In this document: piece by piece, positions 10,903 to 20,900 of the stretch
Layout: every line of letters begins with the position of its first letter
Numbering within the stretch: position 1 is the first letter of the stretch
Source of the DNA: Mycteria americana
Lineage: Eukaryota > Chordata > Aves > Ciconiiformes > Ciconiidae
Reading direction: 5' to 3'
DNA: 64,000 bases
NCBI RefSeq assembly: GCF_035582795.1
Contig: NC_134390.1
Location: 1,689,560 to 1,753,559 of the forward strand
Notes under the pieces: generated by a model
Databases searched by the model: none
Told to the model about the DNA's origin: nothing
Seen by the model: only the letters and a program-made list of their open reading frames with translations
Translations under genes and position numbers: made by a program

Positions 10903-10982
10903 AATAAAGCTGATTTAAAAGGAAAAAAAAAAAAACACCAAAAAAACCCAAGCTCTTGCATGTGTTGCTGTTGTGATGTTGA
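10903..10982 (+). terminator. LARP4: LARP4 poly(A) signal and GU-rich downstream element
   Basis: AATAAA lies at 10903-10908. An A-rich stretch at the expected cleavage distance (10917-10948) follows, then a T/G-rich element, TGTGTTGCTGTTGTGATGTTG, at about 10961-10981. This is the standard order for a vertebrate poly(A) site. The genomic A13 at 10923-10935 means that oligo-dT-primed data here must be checked for internal priming. Confidence 0.75.
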
Positions 10983-11389
10983 ACTGGCTCTCTTCTTTTC
11001 CTCTAGGTACCTCCCCTTGCCCTTGTCTGGGGGCAAGCACTTTTAGCAAATATTCATTGCTCTACAGCGACCCTGACCTTTGGGGTTGTGCCTCCACTAT
11101 TGCCCACTCTACTCCCTTAGAGCCGTGGCTGTCAAGGGAGGCAGATAGAACCTTAATGCTGGTGAGTAACCCTGCTCTCCTCCTGGAACTGTCACGGGCA
11201 CCTACCTCGGCCTTATCTGAGAAGCTGAGTTTGAGGTAAACTTTCCTCTTAAGCAGAGCAGACACAAAAGGCTCTTGTGGGTTTTTGTAAGGTGTTTTCA
11301 GCTACATCTAAACCGGGCTTTTGAGGTGGCTGTGGGGGGCTGTAGCTGTTCTTTGCCCTTCTCTGAGGCCTTCACCCCTGAGGGAGAGG
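10983..11389 (+). other. LARP4-DIP2B intergenic spacer
   Basis: This short spacer lies between the inferred LARP4 poly(A) site and the DIP2B CpG island. Short open frames on both strands have no recognisable similarity. Nothing else is seen. Confidence 0.7.
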
Positions 11390-11760
11390 GCTGACCTCCC
11401 CTGAGGGGCCGCAGGCGCCGTCTCCTCCTTCGAAGGCACCTGAGGGGATGCGGCTCGCGCCGAGGGGAGCGCGGGAAGCGGCGGCCTCCCTGAGGGAGCA
11501 CGGAGCCTCGTGGTCCCGCTGAGGGGGCTCTATGCCGCCCGCTGGCCTCGGCCCGCCCAGAAGCGCTCCCTAAGGCCGTGCCGCAGCGCTGCGGGCGGTG
11601 GAGAAGCGGATCTCGGCCGCCGGAGCGGCTCCGCTCCCTTCGGGAGCGGGCCGGGGCCGGCGGGGGAAGCGAGGCGAGCGGCGGGGCTGCGGCGCGGGGC
11701 CGGGCCGCGGGGGGGCGCGCGGCGGTGCGGCGAGGTGAGGCGCGGCGGGCGCACCGCCCC

Positions 11761-11770
11761 GTCACGTGAC
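11761..11770. promoter_or_regulatory. DIP2B: GTCACGTGAC palindrome (CLEAR/USF-type E-box)
   Basis: This perfect 10-bp palindrome is identical to the consensus bound by TFEB/TFE3/MITF (CLEAR element). It also fits USF1/2. It lies 138 nt upstream of the DIP2B ATG inside the CpG island. Confidence 0.7.
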
Positions 11771-11789
11771 GGCGGCGCTGGGGCTCAGC

Positions 11790-11846
11790 ATGGCGGAGGT
11801 GGCGGCCGCTCCCGCTGCGCCCGCGATCCGGAGCCCCCGGCGCTGA
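11790..11846 (+). promoter_or_regulatory. Upstream ORF (18 codons) in DIP2B 5' leader
   Basis: The ATG at 11790 has A at -3 and G at +4, a strong initiation context. It opens MAEVAAAPAAPAIRSPRR and stops at TGA 11844-11846, 61 nt before the DIP2B ATG. If the transcript starts upstream of 11790, this uORF should reduce or gate DIP2B translation. Its first 21 nt match the DIP2B start at 17 positions. Confidence 0.55.
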
Positions 11847-11907
11847 GCCGGAGCCGCGCCGAGCCGGCAGCCGGGCCTGCCTTTTCCCCTCCTCCCCTCC
11901 GCCCGCC

Positions 11908-11995
11908 ATGGCCGAGCCGGCGGCCGCGGGCGTCTCCTCGCTGCCCCGCGAGGTCCGCGAGCAGCTGGCCGAGCTGGAGCTGGAGCTCTCCGAAG
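11908..11995 (+). CDS. DIP2B: DIP2B exon 1 (coding part)
   Basis: The ATG at 11908 sits in GCCATGG, a strong Kozak context. It encodes MAEPAAAGVSSLPREVREQL and then AELELELSE, and ends with the first base of a Gly codon before gtgagg. Mammalian DIP2B begins MAE, has a variable Ala/Pro-rich stretch, then LPPEVRAQLAELELELSEG, so the start is secure. This is the N-terminus of the DMAP1-binding domain, a predicted amphipathic helix. The exon lies inside the CpG island. Confidence 0.95.
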
Positions 11996-14900
11996 GTGAG
12001 GAGAGCCGGGCCGCGCCGGGATCCCGCCTGTCCTGTCCTGCCCTGCCCTCGGGGCGCCGGCCCGGCCGCCGCGGCCCGGGCGGGGGGAGCCTCCGTGTGA
12101 GGGGGCTGGGCAGGAGTGCGGCTTGACGTGGGTTTGTGGGAGAGGAGGACCAGGGCGAGGGCCGGGGTGTGTGAGGGGGCTGTGAGGGAGGCTCCCTGTG
12201 AGGGGGCCGGGAGCGTGTGTGCGTGTGAGGGGCTCCGTGTGAGGAGGCCGGGAATGAGGGGAGGGGGTGAATGAGGTTCGGGGATGCCTGTGGGAGGGGG
12301 CCCGTGTGTGGCGGGGGCTGGCCGTGTGGGGGAAGGAAGGGCCCTGCCTGCGGGTGGGGTTGTGTCTGGGGGGCAACGAGTGCTGGGCGCTTTGTGTGTG
12401 CGGGGGGGACCCTTTGCTCGTCGGAGGTGATCCCCCTCAGGAGGGATTTCCTTCTTGTGGCCTCTTTTCTGTAGTTTCTGAGCTAAGGACCTGTAGTGGG
12501 AGGGAGAGACTCTGGGGACCGCCAGTGGTTCTGAGGTGGGGGAGACGAAGGAACTTCGGGTACATAATGAAGACATACCCTATGTTCTTTCCACTTTCTG
12601 AATAAGTTCTTTTGCGTAGCCATAATCAGGACAGAGCATGCGCTTTTTTTTGTTTCCTTTTTTGCATGGCTATGTCTTTGTTTCCTAGTGCTTAAAATGC
12701 TGTTCTCAATATAGCTTTGTTGTAAAGTTCCCTTGTGAAGCCGGAGGGCGAGGGATGAATCTGAGGTAGAGGGTGAAGGTTGCAGAGCAGGTAGCTCTGT
12801 TTTGCATATCTTTAAATTTCCTCCCTCCATCAGGGTATGGAACTTGATGCCATGATCAGTGGCTTCTCAGGAGGGCTTACTGCATGGTTGCAATAATCTC
12901 CTAGTATTAAAACTAATGGAAAATCAAGTTTCAGTAACATCTTTCTTTGCTCTGTCGCTTTGTCCCAGAACACCCAGTGTGTAAAGGAGACCTATTTACT
13001 ATTTTGCAGACTGGGAGTTCATTTACAGAGCTGGGTGCTGTCAGCCCCCGCTGCCCACATTGGTATACTGTGCTCGATGTTTTGCCAGATGAAAGGCCAT
13101 GGTAGTGCTTTCTTAACACAACTTGTTTGTAGTTAAACTTTTAATGTTAGCTGGTTTTTTGTTTTGTTTTTTTGGTCAAATGTTTTTCAGATATGCTTTC
13201 TGTAAACATTTAACTAAAGTGATAATGCTATCTGGTGTTTGGTTTTGGGTACTCCATGATAACAAAGAATTGAAGAACATTCTCTTACATTGCTCAAAAC
13301 ATAACATAAAATAATTTTTTTTTTTCTAAGAATTTGATAAATGTTTTAAGTATTTGCTTGTATTTTCTGAAACTTGTTTCTTGTGATACTGAAAGCCCAT
13401 TATAGTTTGACCCTGTAATATATAGTACTGCAAACTTTAAAAAAAAATTAAATCCCTCTGTTGGAATGGCTGGCTGTGATATCATGCTAATCTTTAACAA
13501 GCTTCTATAATAGCTTAAACTTCAGTGTTATAGAGGGAAGTTTTCTGTGTTATGTAAGTAATTCTCTGAATATTAAATCTGCTGCCCCTTTGTGGATTTA
13601 ATACTCAGATTTCTTAATATGCATATTATGGATTTGTTTGTGCAAATCACTTTTTTTATCAAACAAACATGAGTACAAAGAATTTTTTGTGACTGTGTCC
13701 CCAAGCTCTTGGAAACATATTTCACGGTGTCTTGTTGCTGAGATAACTGAGGTCTGACCTGTAAAGGAGCCAAGGGAGTCAGTGAGGTAATGTCATTGTA
13801 TAGTTCTTCAAAAATACGCCCTAGTTTGAGGCCAAAGCGTAAAGATTTTAAGGCCTATGTGTGCATTGTTCAACTGAATATAACGATGGACTCTTTATAG
13901 TAAACGATATTGAATAGAAGCATTTTATTAAAAATGGCAGTAATGCTTCATGTTTAACTGATTAGTTGTTGCTCAAATAAGAACACTTGATCCTTTTTTT
14001 CCCACCCCCTTGTTGCAGCTTTATTTGTTTCTAGGCTTGACAGTTTGCTCTGTAAATGTTTCTGTCGGGTTTTCTGGGTAAGAACACCTCGCTTTCAGAA
14101 CAGGAGAGGAACTGCCCCTGCAGTGAGTTCATACAGGTAGCGCAGGGTCCCTGACAGCAGGAACTGGGAGATTGCTCTGTCCTTGATACATGATCTTATG
14201 GTGGGGAGTACCTGAGCACTGCTTGGAAGATGGCTTCAGATGCAGGAGACTGCAGGCTAGGAGCATAACCAAGTTGTGTGCTGAGCCTCGTGGTGAGCTT
14301 TATACAGGGCTGCGTTACCATTAACCACCACAGTGTAGAGAATTTATAACAATATGGGGGAAATATAGTATTAAAATCTTATCTGGCGTTATGTTTGTGA
14401 AAGGTGCTGTGTCAGCAAGTGGGATGCAAAGTGGAACAGGATTAGTTTAATGTATGCTTAAAATAGAAATCATAGTTTGCAATGATGAGCCATGAGACTT
14501 TCTTCAGGAACAATCTGTGCGGATGGAGCAACAGGACTAATTATACCTCTGCCATCCCTGGGTTATTCCTTACTGAGCCTTGTGGTCAGCATGGAAGTAA
14601 CAGTAGTCCCATTCCTGAGTACATTAAAACGTCTGAGCAAAATAGTGGAATGTGTTTCAGGAAACAGTAACTGTTTATTAATCAACAGAAATTGTGTTTC
14701 TTTAGTCTTTTATTGTGTGTCTTTATTTGGCCCCAGTGATTGATTTAAGTCTAACTCATTTATTTCTAAGTGTAGATAAGAATTCAGTTGTCTTATGTCA
14801 ACGTGAAGTACATTATATCCAAATCTTAAACATCACACTTTACGGAGACATCTCATTCCCTTACAGAAGGTATCAGTGTCGTTGCCTCTAAGTAAGAATG

Positions 14901-17900
14901 TTAAAATAACCATAACTGCATATAAGCAGTGAATTGGGTCACAGAACTGTGCAAAACCTGGAACCTGCCCATTACTCATGTTTTCCTTCTTTTCTCACTT
15001 TTGGTTGTTTGGTTTTTTTTTTTTCCTTTCTAGTGCTTTTCTTCATCTGTCAGTAACTCCCACATTATGCATCACTAATGATGGGAAGGGCTGTCTTTGT
15101 ATTTGCATTTGCTGCTTTTCCATGAGTAGAAGTGCCAGGGATATTAACTTTAAAGAAGACTTTTACCCCCATTTTCACATTTCTGTAAGTATGGGAGCTC
15201 AGTTTTACGCCTTTGGGGTTGATCTGCAGCTGTGTGTGAAGGTGACTTCGTATCCACTGTATCGTGCTGTTCCTTCAAATGTTTGCAGTGTGTGCTGATG
15301 AGTTCACAGAAGAAGGTAAATGTCTGAACTCGTCCCATATTCAGCTGAAAATGTTAGTATTAAAGCACTTCAGCACTCAGCTTGGGGATGTCTAGGTGCT
15401 CTTCTACTTTGGGTGAAATTTTCAAGCAGCTCCTCTCATGTTAACCTCATCACAGCTATGTTAATAGAGCTGAGAAACTCTGGAATAGCCGGATTCAAAG
15501 ATTCTAATTAAGCATGTTCAGTGGATTTGTGCTGTACAGTGCACGTTATGAGCCTATCGTACTGCTTGTGTGGTAAGGTCTGCTCTCGTGGTGCGACGAG
15601 AGCTTTTGCTTTGGAAGTAGGACAGCTGTCTCACAGGCTGCACTGTATGGGCCAGCTTGTCTCTGAGAGGGTTAAGCGCTCTCATAAAGAGCTTATTTGG
15701 CTGCTGGTTTTTGTTTGACTATGGTTTCTGTCTTGTCTGATGTTTTTAACTAGTAAAAGGGATGTCGGTGGAGTGAACTTCAGCTTGCAGTATCTATGGA
15801 AGTATTGAGGTAAGGGGCAGGGGAAACTCCACCTGTAATAACGAGGAATTCCCCTGTTAGCAGTTCAGGCCTTGAACATAATTTCAGTCACTTCTGGGTT
15901 ATGTGACAGGGTTTTCATATCATTGCTCTTGCCTCACCTACAGAAGGAGCTGGTTTCTGTTTACTTTTCTAGTTAAACGTACGTTTGGCTGTCTGGTTTG
16001 TGATTTTTGTGTGGGTGTTTCTGTGAATGGCTTCATGCACCTGTGTTTGTTCCTTTTAAAGCTGATTGTCTCTTACTGGAGAATTGAGGCTCTGTCTGCA
16101 GAGGAAAGCTTTGTATTAGGATTTTCAGAAGCTGAAGAAATAGCAAGGATGGTGGCATGTGTGGAAAAAGTAGTATCAGCAAAACAGTTGAAACCAGGAC
16201 TGAAGGCCAGCCAAATAGGATAGAACCTTACTGGAAGAAAACATGTTGACTCAAGCAAGTGGGTAGAGTCTTTATTTTGTTTGGCTTGAAAATTTCCTAT
16301 GGAACCATGGTATTTTTCTGTTCTTTCAAAAATTGTGCGTTTCAGTTTTCATTCTTTTGATTGCCAGGCGCCTATCAAAGTAGGTGAGGATCTTTTTTAT
16401 AGGTTAAGTAGCTGAAGCACAGAATTAAATAGATTAGAGAGGGGTCAAAGGAAGTAATTGTCCGAGTAAGGACTGGCTATGTGGATTTTGCTGAGTGAGT
16501 GGAAAGGTTTCACTTCAGTTTCTTCCCTACCATTCAGAGGAGAACTGTGACTATAGCACAGAAAAGGTTGGAGAGCTTATGAACATAAGCAAGTCAGATC
16601 GGATCGTCTTGTAGCTAGCAGGACTTACAGGTGGTTTTTGTGCATTTATGCAGCATCTCACCCACAAGTCTTGCATTAGGCAAAACTAGTAGTGGGAGAG
16701 CTTTTATGTTGCTTCCTTAATTTACCTGCAGGACTGACAGCTGACGGGTACCAAATCTGCTGAGAAATCTGTGCGTGGCTTTGACACAGTCTTTCTGTAT
16801 GCAGCCAACAAAGGTGCAGTTCTGAGGCAGCACTTTGAAATGCATGAAAAACCTTTTGGAGCATGTCATAGGGAGCTGTTTACGCAAATTCAGAGATGAT
16901 CGCTCCTACCTTGTTTGGCTTTACAAAGATTCTGATAAGAGCCTTCACTTCAGATGGTACTGTATTTTCTTAAGTCTTACAACCCAGGAAAAAGTGGTGC
17001 AAGCATGGTAGCACATGGGTTCCTTGTAATGTCTGTGTCTCACAGGAAAAGGAAATACAGCTCAAGTCATGATCAAGAGGAGCAAAGCAAGAAATCTGTC
17101 ACCAGTGCATCAAACAGAAAGTCCATAAGATGATCACAAATTTCTGCTATGCAGATGGTCAAAGCAGAATGATTTAAATGATTAATGGCTTGGAGAGAGT
17201 GACTTAAACGCAAATACTGAAAGAAATATTTTGGCTACTGTGAGTGGGAGTAGATTTTGCTGTTGGTACATGATTGAAGCATGTAAACATAGTGAAGAAA
17301 AGGAAGGGTTTTGGAGCATCCAGGCTGGTATAATAAAGAATAACCAGTTATAGAATCTGCATATTTTTGTGTTGTCCCTTTTGTACTTAGGAAATGAGGA
17401 GCGAGTTTGGGGCTATTTTTAAAAGCTGCAGCTCTGACCCTTTGCCTTGGGGAGAGGAGGAAATTAGAGGCTTTAAAGAGAGTCCTCCACCTCCTCCCTG
17501 ATTGCTTCTCTGAAGCTTTGCTAGAGTTAGAACCAGTTTTCCTCAGCTGGGTGGAGGGGACATCTGGTAGCAATGATTCCCGGTTTGTCTTTTATGATTC
17601 TTACTCCTTCTAGTATGGGTGGTATTTGCAGTTTCAGCTGGATGCTTAGGCTGGAAATGTTAATCAGACCTGTTAGCCTGACACATCTGCGCTAAAGCCA
17701 CATTTGGTGTTCTTTTTGTGGTGTCCTAGATAAGTGATCTTCAGTTTTCTATTTTAAATTCTGTAGCATGAAATATTAAGTAGTAAATGTGATGGATGGT
17801 AGCCTACCTGCATGGAGCCGGCTTGCTGGTCTGTCAAACATGCATCTAACTAGACAATACTTGGAGCTCCACAGGAAAGTATGCATGCAGAGGACCCCTC

Positions 17901-20900
17901 ATGTTTCTAGTTCATTGCTAATGTTGTGGAAAGGGTGATGGGTTCCTTCCTGATTCCCTCTCTCTGATTAGTTTTTGTCATGAAGCTTTCTATTCATTGC
18001 ATTTATCATGTTTATTCAGTGGGAAGTTTCAGAAGCCAAAGAGTGAACTAATGGTGAGAAGTCCCAGAGGTGCAAGCAGAAGCTGAATAGTATCCTGTTT
18101 TCATTTGTTTCAAATACAATGTTCAGATAATTTCTTAAAACGGTTTTCTTTAAACTGTATGTCTCAAAGCCATAAAAAGCATTTCCTGAATCTCTCAGTG
18201 AGTTGCTCAGCTGCTTTTTGGACCTGGATTAATAGAGAGAGGAATTGAAGCATTCCTCTGTTGATGTTGATTCAATCCAAAATTTTTCTTAGAGCTTATG
18301 AAATCAGGGAAGAGTCATCAGGCCAGGATGTCTCATTCTATTAATTAGAATGGAAGACTCTTAAATTTGCAGCATGTGTGAGGAAACAGTGATTTATAGC
18401 TAACGGATGCTCTGCAGGCAGCAGCATTCCATCTGCTACATGAATTTTCCCATTACATTTTGATGAAAAGTCTTGGGAAAAGCCTCACACCTGTATTTCT
18501 CATTCTGAATAATGTTTGCCAGTGCTGGGTTGTTACTCTCGCCTGGGTATTTTTTGACTAGAATGCCTATTTCTATCAGCTTGCATTTTTTCAAACTTCA
18601 AAGTTGAGATTTTCTGAAATGCTACTTAGAATAAACACAGGCAGGAGATACTGTGTTTATACCAAAGATAGTCAGTGTAATAGTAACTTAACTTTCCTTG
18701 CTGCTCTTGTGAGCCAACACCTTGTTTTATTTAGTGTAAATTAAGCTGATTAAAAGAAAAAAAAAAGCTTGCTTAAAGCTTTAGCACTTCTCTGCCAACA
18801 TAAACTTCTTCTAATTCTTGTTGACTTGAGAATTGCTGATACGAACTAGGGTTTTCTGGACTTTGAATTCCATGGGGATGGGACCCTGCAGAGCCTACAG
18901 GGCATGTGTTAATATATTTTGGGAACCCAGGATGTGAGTTACTGCCTCAGTGATCAGCCACTGAGCCTCTCAGAATTGTTCCCCAGCAGTCAGGCAACCT
19001 GCTTTCACCAGCTCTGTGTCCCTAGGGAGCAAAAACAACCAGGAGAATTGTATCCCTGCCTGATAAAATTAGGTCTTCTGTAATCTCTCTCGGAACAGCC
19101 GGATGGCTAGCTGCCTTGAAAAACATATGTTTTAATGCAGGAATAATGCATTCCATTTAGGATGGCTATAGCCGTGGGAGCTGGTTGACTTAGTGAATAA
19201 AGCACTCCCATTTTGCCTCTGGGATCAGGACTAATGTCAAACATCAGGTCTAAAGTGTGGCGGTGGAAAAGGATTGTTTGGGATGTTTTTCCTGTCTTTT
19301 GCTCTTAACAGGGGTATTGTTCCTGTACCTTAGTCCTAAAGAAGTTTGAGAACTAAACCATCCTATTATTGGAAATAAAGCATACATTGCAAAGGGGAGG
19401 AGTTAGTGCATGCATTTCTAGATTCTAGCTCACTCTGCATTAAGAAAACTTATTTAGGAACAGCAACATCGGTGTTTCTCTAATACAAGTTTATAAATTG
19501 CTCTGAGAGCAGCATAGGTAACTTGCTGGAGGAAGTTCTGCTTTGTCCCTGCCTCTCTTGATAGAGCTCCCCTGCACAGAGGGAGAACACCACTGTTATT
19601 GCAGCCACATGCATCTCCGTAGTGCAGACAAAGCCTGCTGTTCTGTTGGGAATTGATCGTCATGTGGTACTTCCAGCTCCTCCTTCTGAGCTGCTGAACT
19701 TCATTACAGGAAGCTAAGAATAAATGTTTTCCCACTAATAATTTTCCATATGAGCCATTGCTGTAGTTGCCGCAAGGACAGACTGTGGGCAACTGGGTGG
19801 GGTGTTGAGCTGTGCTGCCCAGAGTGGGAAGGGGTGACCAGGAAGACAAACTGTTTGTGTGGGGCAAGCCATGAGAGATTACAGAAGTGCTAAGTTTGGA
19901 ACGTACAAACAAGATTAAGTTATGACGGCGTGTTTGGTTGGCCATAAACTGGAATGATGTGATCTACAGTGGGAATGATACAGCAGATAAAGCACCAGAT
20001 TGAGAGGTGAAATACTTGGTTTCAGGTCCTATCCGTATGTGTGGCTTCATTCTGTAGCTGCACAGCCGCCGTTCCAGGAAGGGTAGTCAGATGAGGATGT
20101 GTTAAAGAAGGTTTTGTGTTGCCTGCTGTCCCACCTGTAGCTTTAACGCATCGACTCTTCGTTCAGAGTGCTGATTAATCTTTGACATGAAGAGCCATTT
20201 CAATATGAAGCACCTTCTCTGGAAAGACTGTAATTTGCTCCCTGAGAACAGCAGCGAATGCATGTATGTCAGTATGGATGTCCAGATAAGACTGTTTTCT
20301 TTGCCTAGTGGTTGCGTCTTCATCATCGCCTTTCACTGTAATTACCCACTGTGGAAGCTTTGTGTGCTTCTCTGGAAACAACGATCACATAGATAAGCTG
20401 ACCAGCCAAAAGAAACCCTGAGGAGGGGAAAGAGGCTTTGAAGTTTTCTGCTTACTTTCTAGAAAGAGGTATGAGCAAAGTTAACAAACAGTTGTAAAAG
20501 GTCACTCTTTGCCTTTCTGTCAAGAAGGCAAGATGTGTAGCTAGCATGGTTTTGTGCTGCATGGCAGCAGCTGACATTCCTGCTCATGATGTGCACTGTC
20601 ACTGCGGTAAGGAGAAGGAGAGTTACTCTGAAGAGCTGGGAAGTGACATGGCAAATTCCAGCCTGTGATTATTCACCATGCGATGGAGAGCCGAGTCAGG
20701 TGATCTGAGCAGGAGATAAAAGGTCCTTGATCCTCAGCGGCTCTGGTAGAGGAATAAACAGCTGCAGCTTATTAAACTATGCTGTCTCCCCCCCCCATCC
20801 CCCCCCCCAACTGAATATAAACGGAAAATGCCTGTTAAAGGTGTTCAATTTCTGGCATTAAAAAAAAGGTTGTTACGTGTCCCATCAGGGTGGTTCCAGC

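Larger units (their letters stand above)
6272..10925 (+). other. LARP4: LARP4 3' untranslated region
   Basis: This stretch of about 4.65 kb runs from the LARP4 stop to the first strong canonical poly(A) signal, AATAAA at 10903-10908, and shows no splice-consistent coding. It contains AU-rich elements, including the exact nonamer TTATTTATT at 8936-8944 and ATTTA cores near 7128, 8097 and 8717. It also has a T20 tract (7741-7760), alternating AT repeats at 7998-8018 and 8130-8158, and ATTAAA hexamers near 8942 and 9465 that could serve as alternative poly(A) signals. LARP4 mRNA is known in mammals to be controlled through 3' UTR AU-rich elements by tristetraprolin. The 3' end is inferred and not observed. 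Confidence 0.75.
11390..12330 (+). promoter_or_regulatory. DIP2B: DIP2B CpG-island promoter
   Basis: GC and CpG content rise sharply here against an AT-rich background. The region contains repeated GGGCGG/CCGCCC-like GC boxes, an exact GTCACGTGAC at 11761-11770, no TATA box, and the DIP2B initiation codon at 11908. Transcription probably starts at dispersed sites within roughly 11500-11850. The exact start site cannot be read from sequence. Confidence 0.85.

Noticed and set aside
11510..12576. Long open frames on both strands across the CpG island (up to 263 codons)
   Set aside because: GC-rich DNA is stop-poor. The products are Arg/Pro/Gly/Ala low-complexity and overlap the genuine DIP2B exon 1 in other frames.
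15791..15809. 19-nt segment between TTGCAG and GTAAGG in DIP2B intron 1
   Set aside because: The polypyrimidine tract is weak and 19 nt would shift the frame. It looks like a chance pairing of splice-like ends.
19454..19945. 163-codon open frame on the minus strand inside DIP2B intron 1
   Set aside because: No recognisable domain, no plausible promoter or Kozak context and no flanking splice pattern. Cys/Ser/Leu-rich composition is typical of chance frames.
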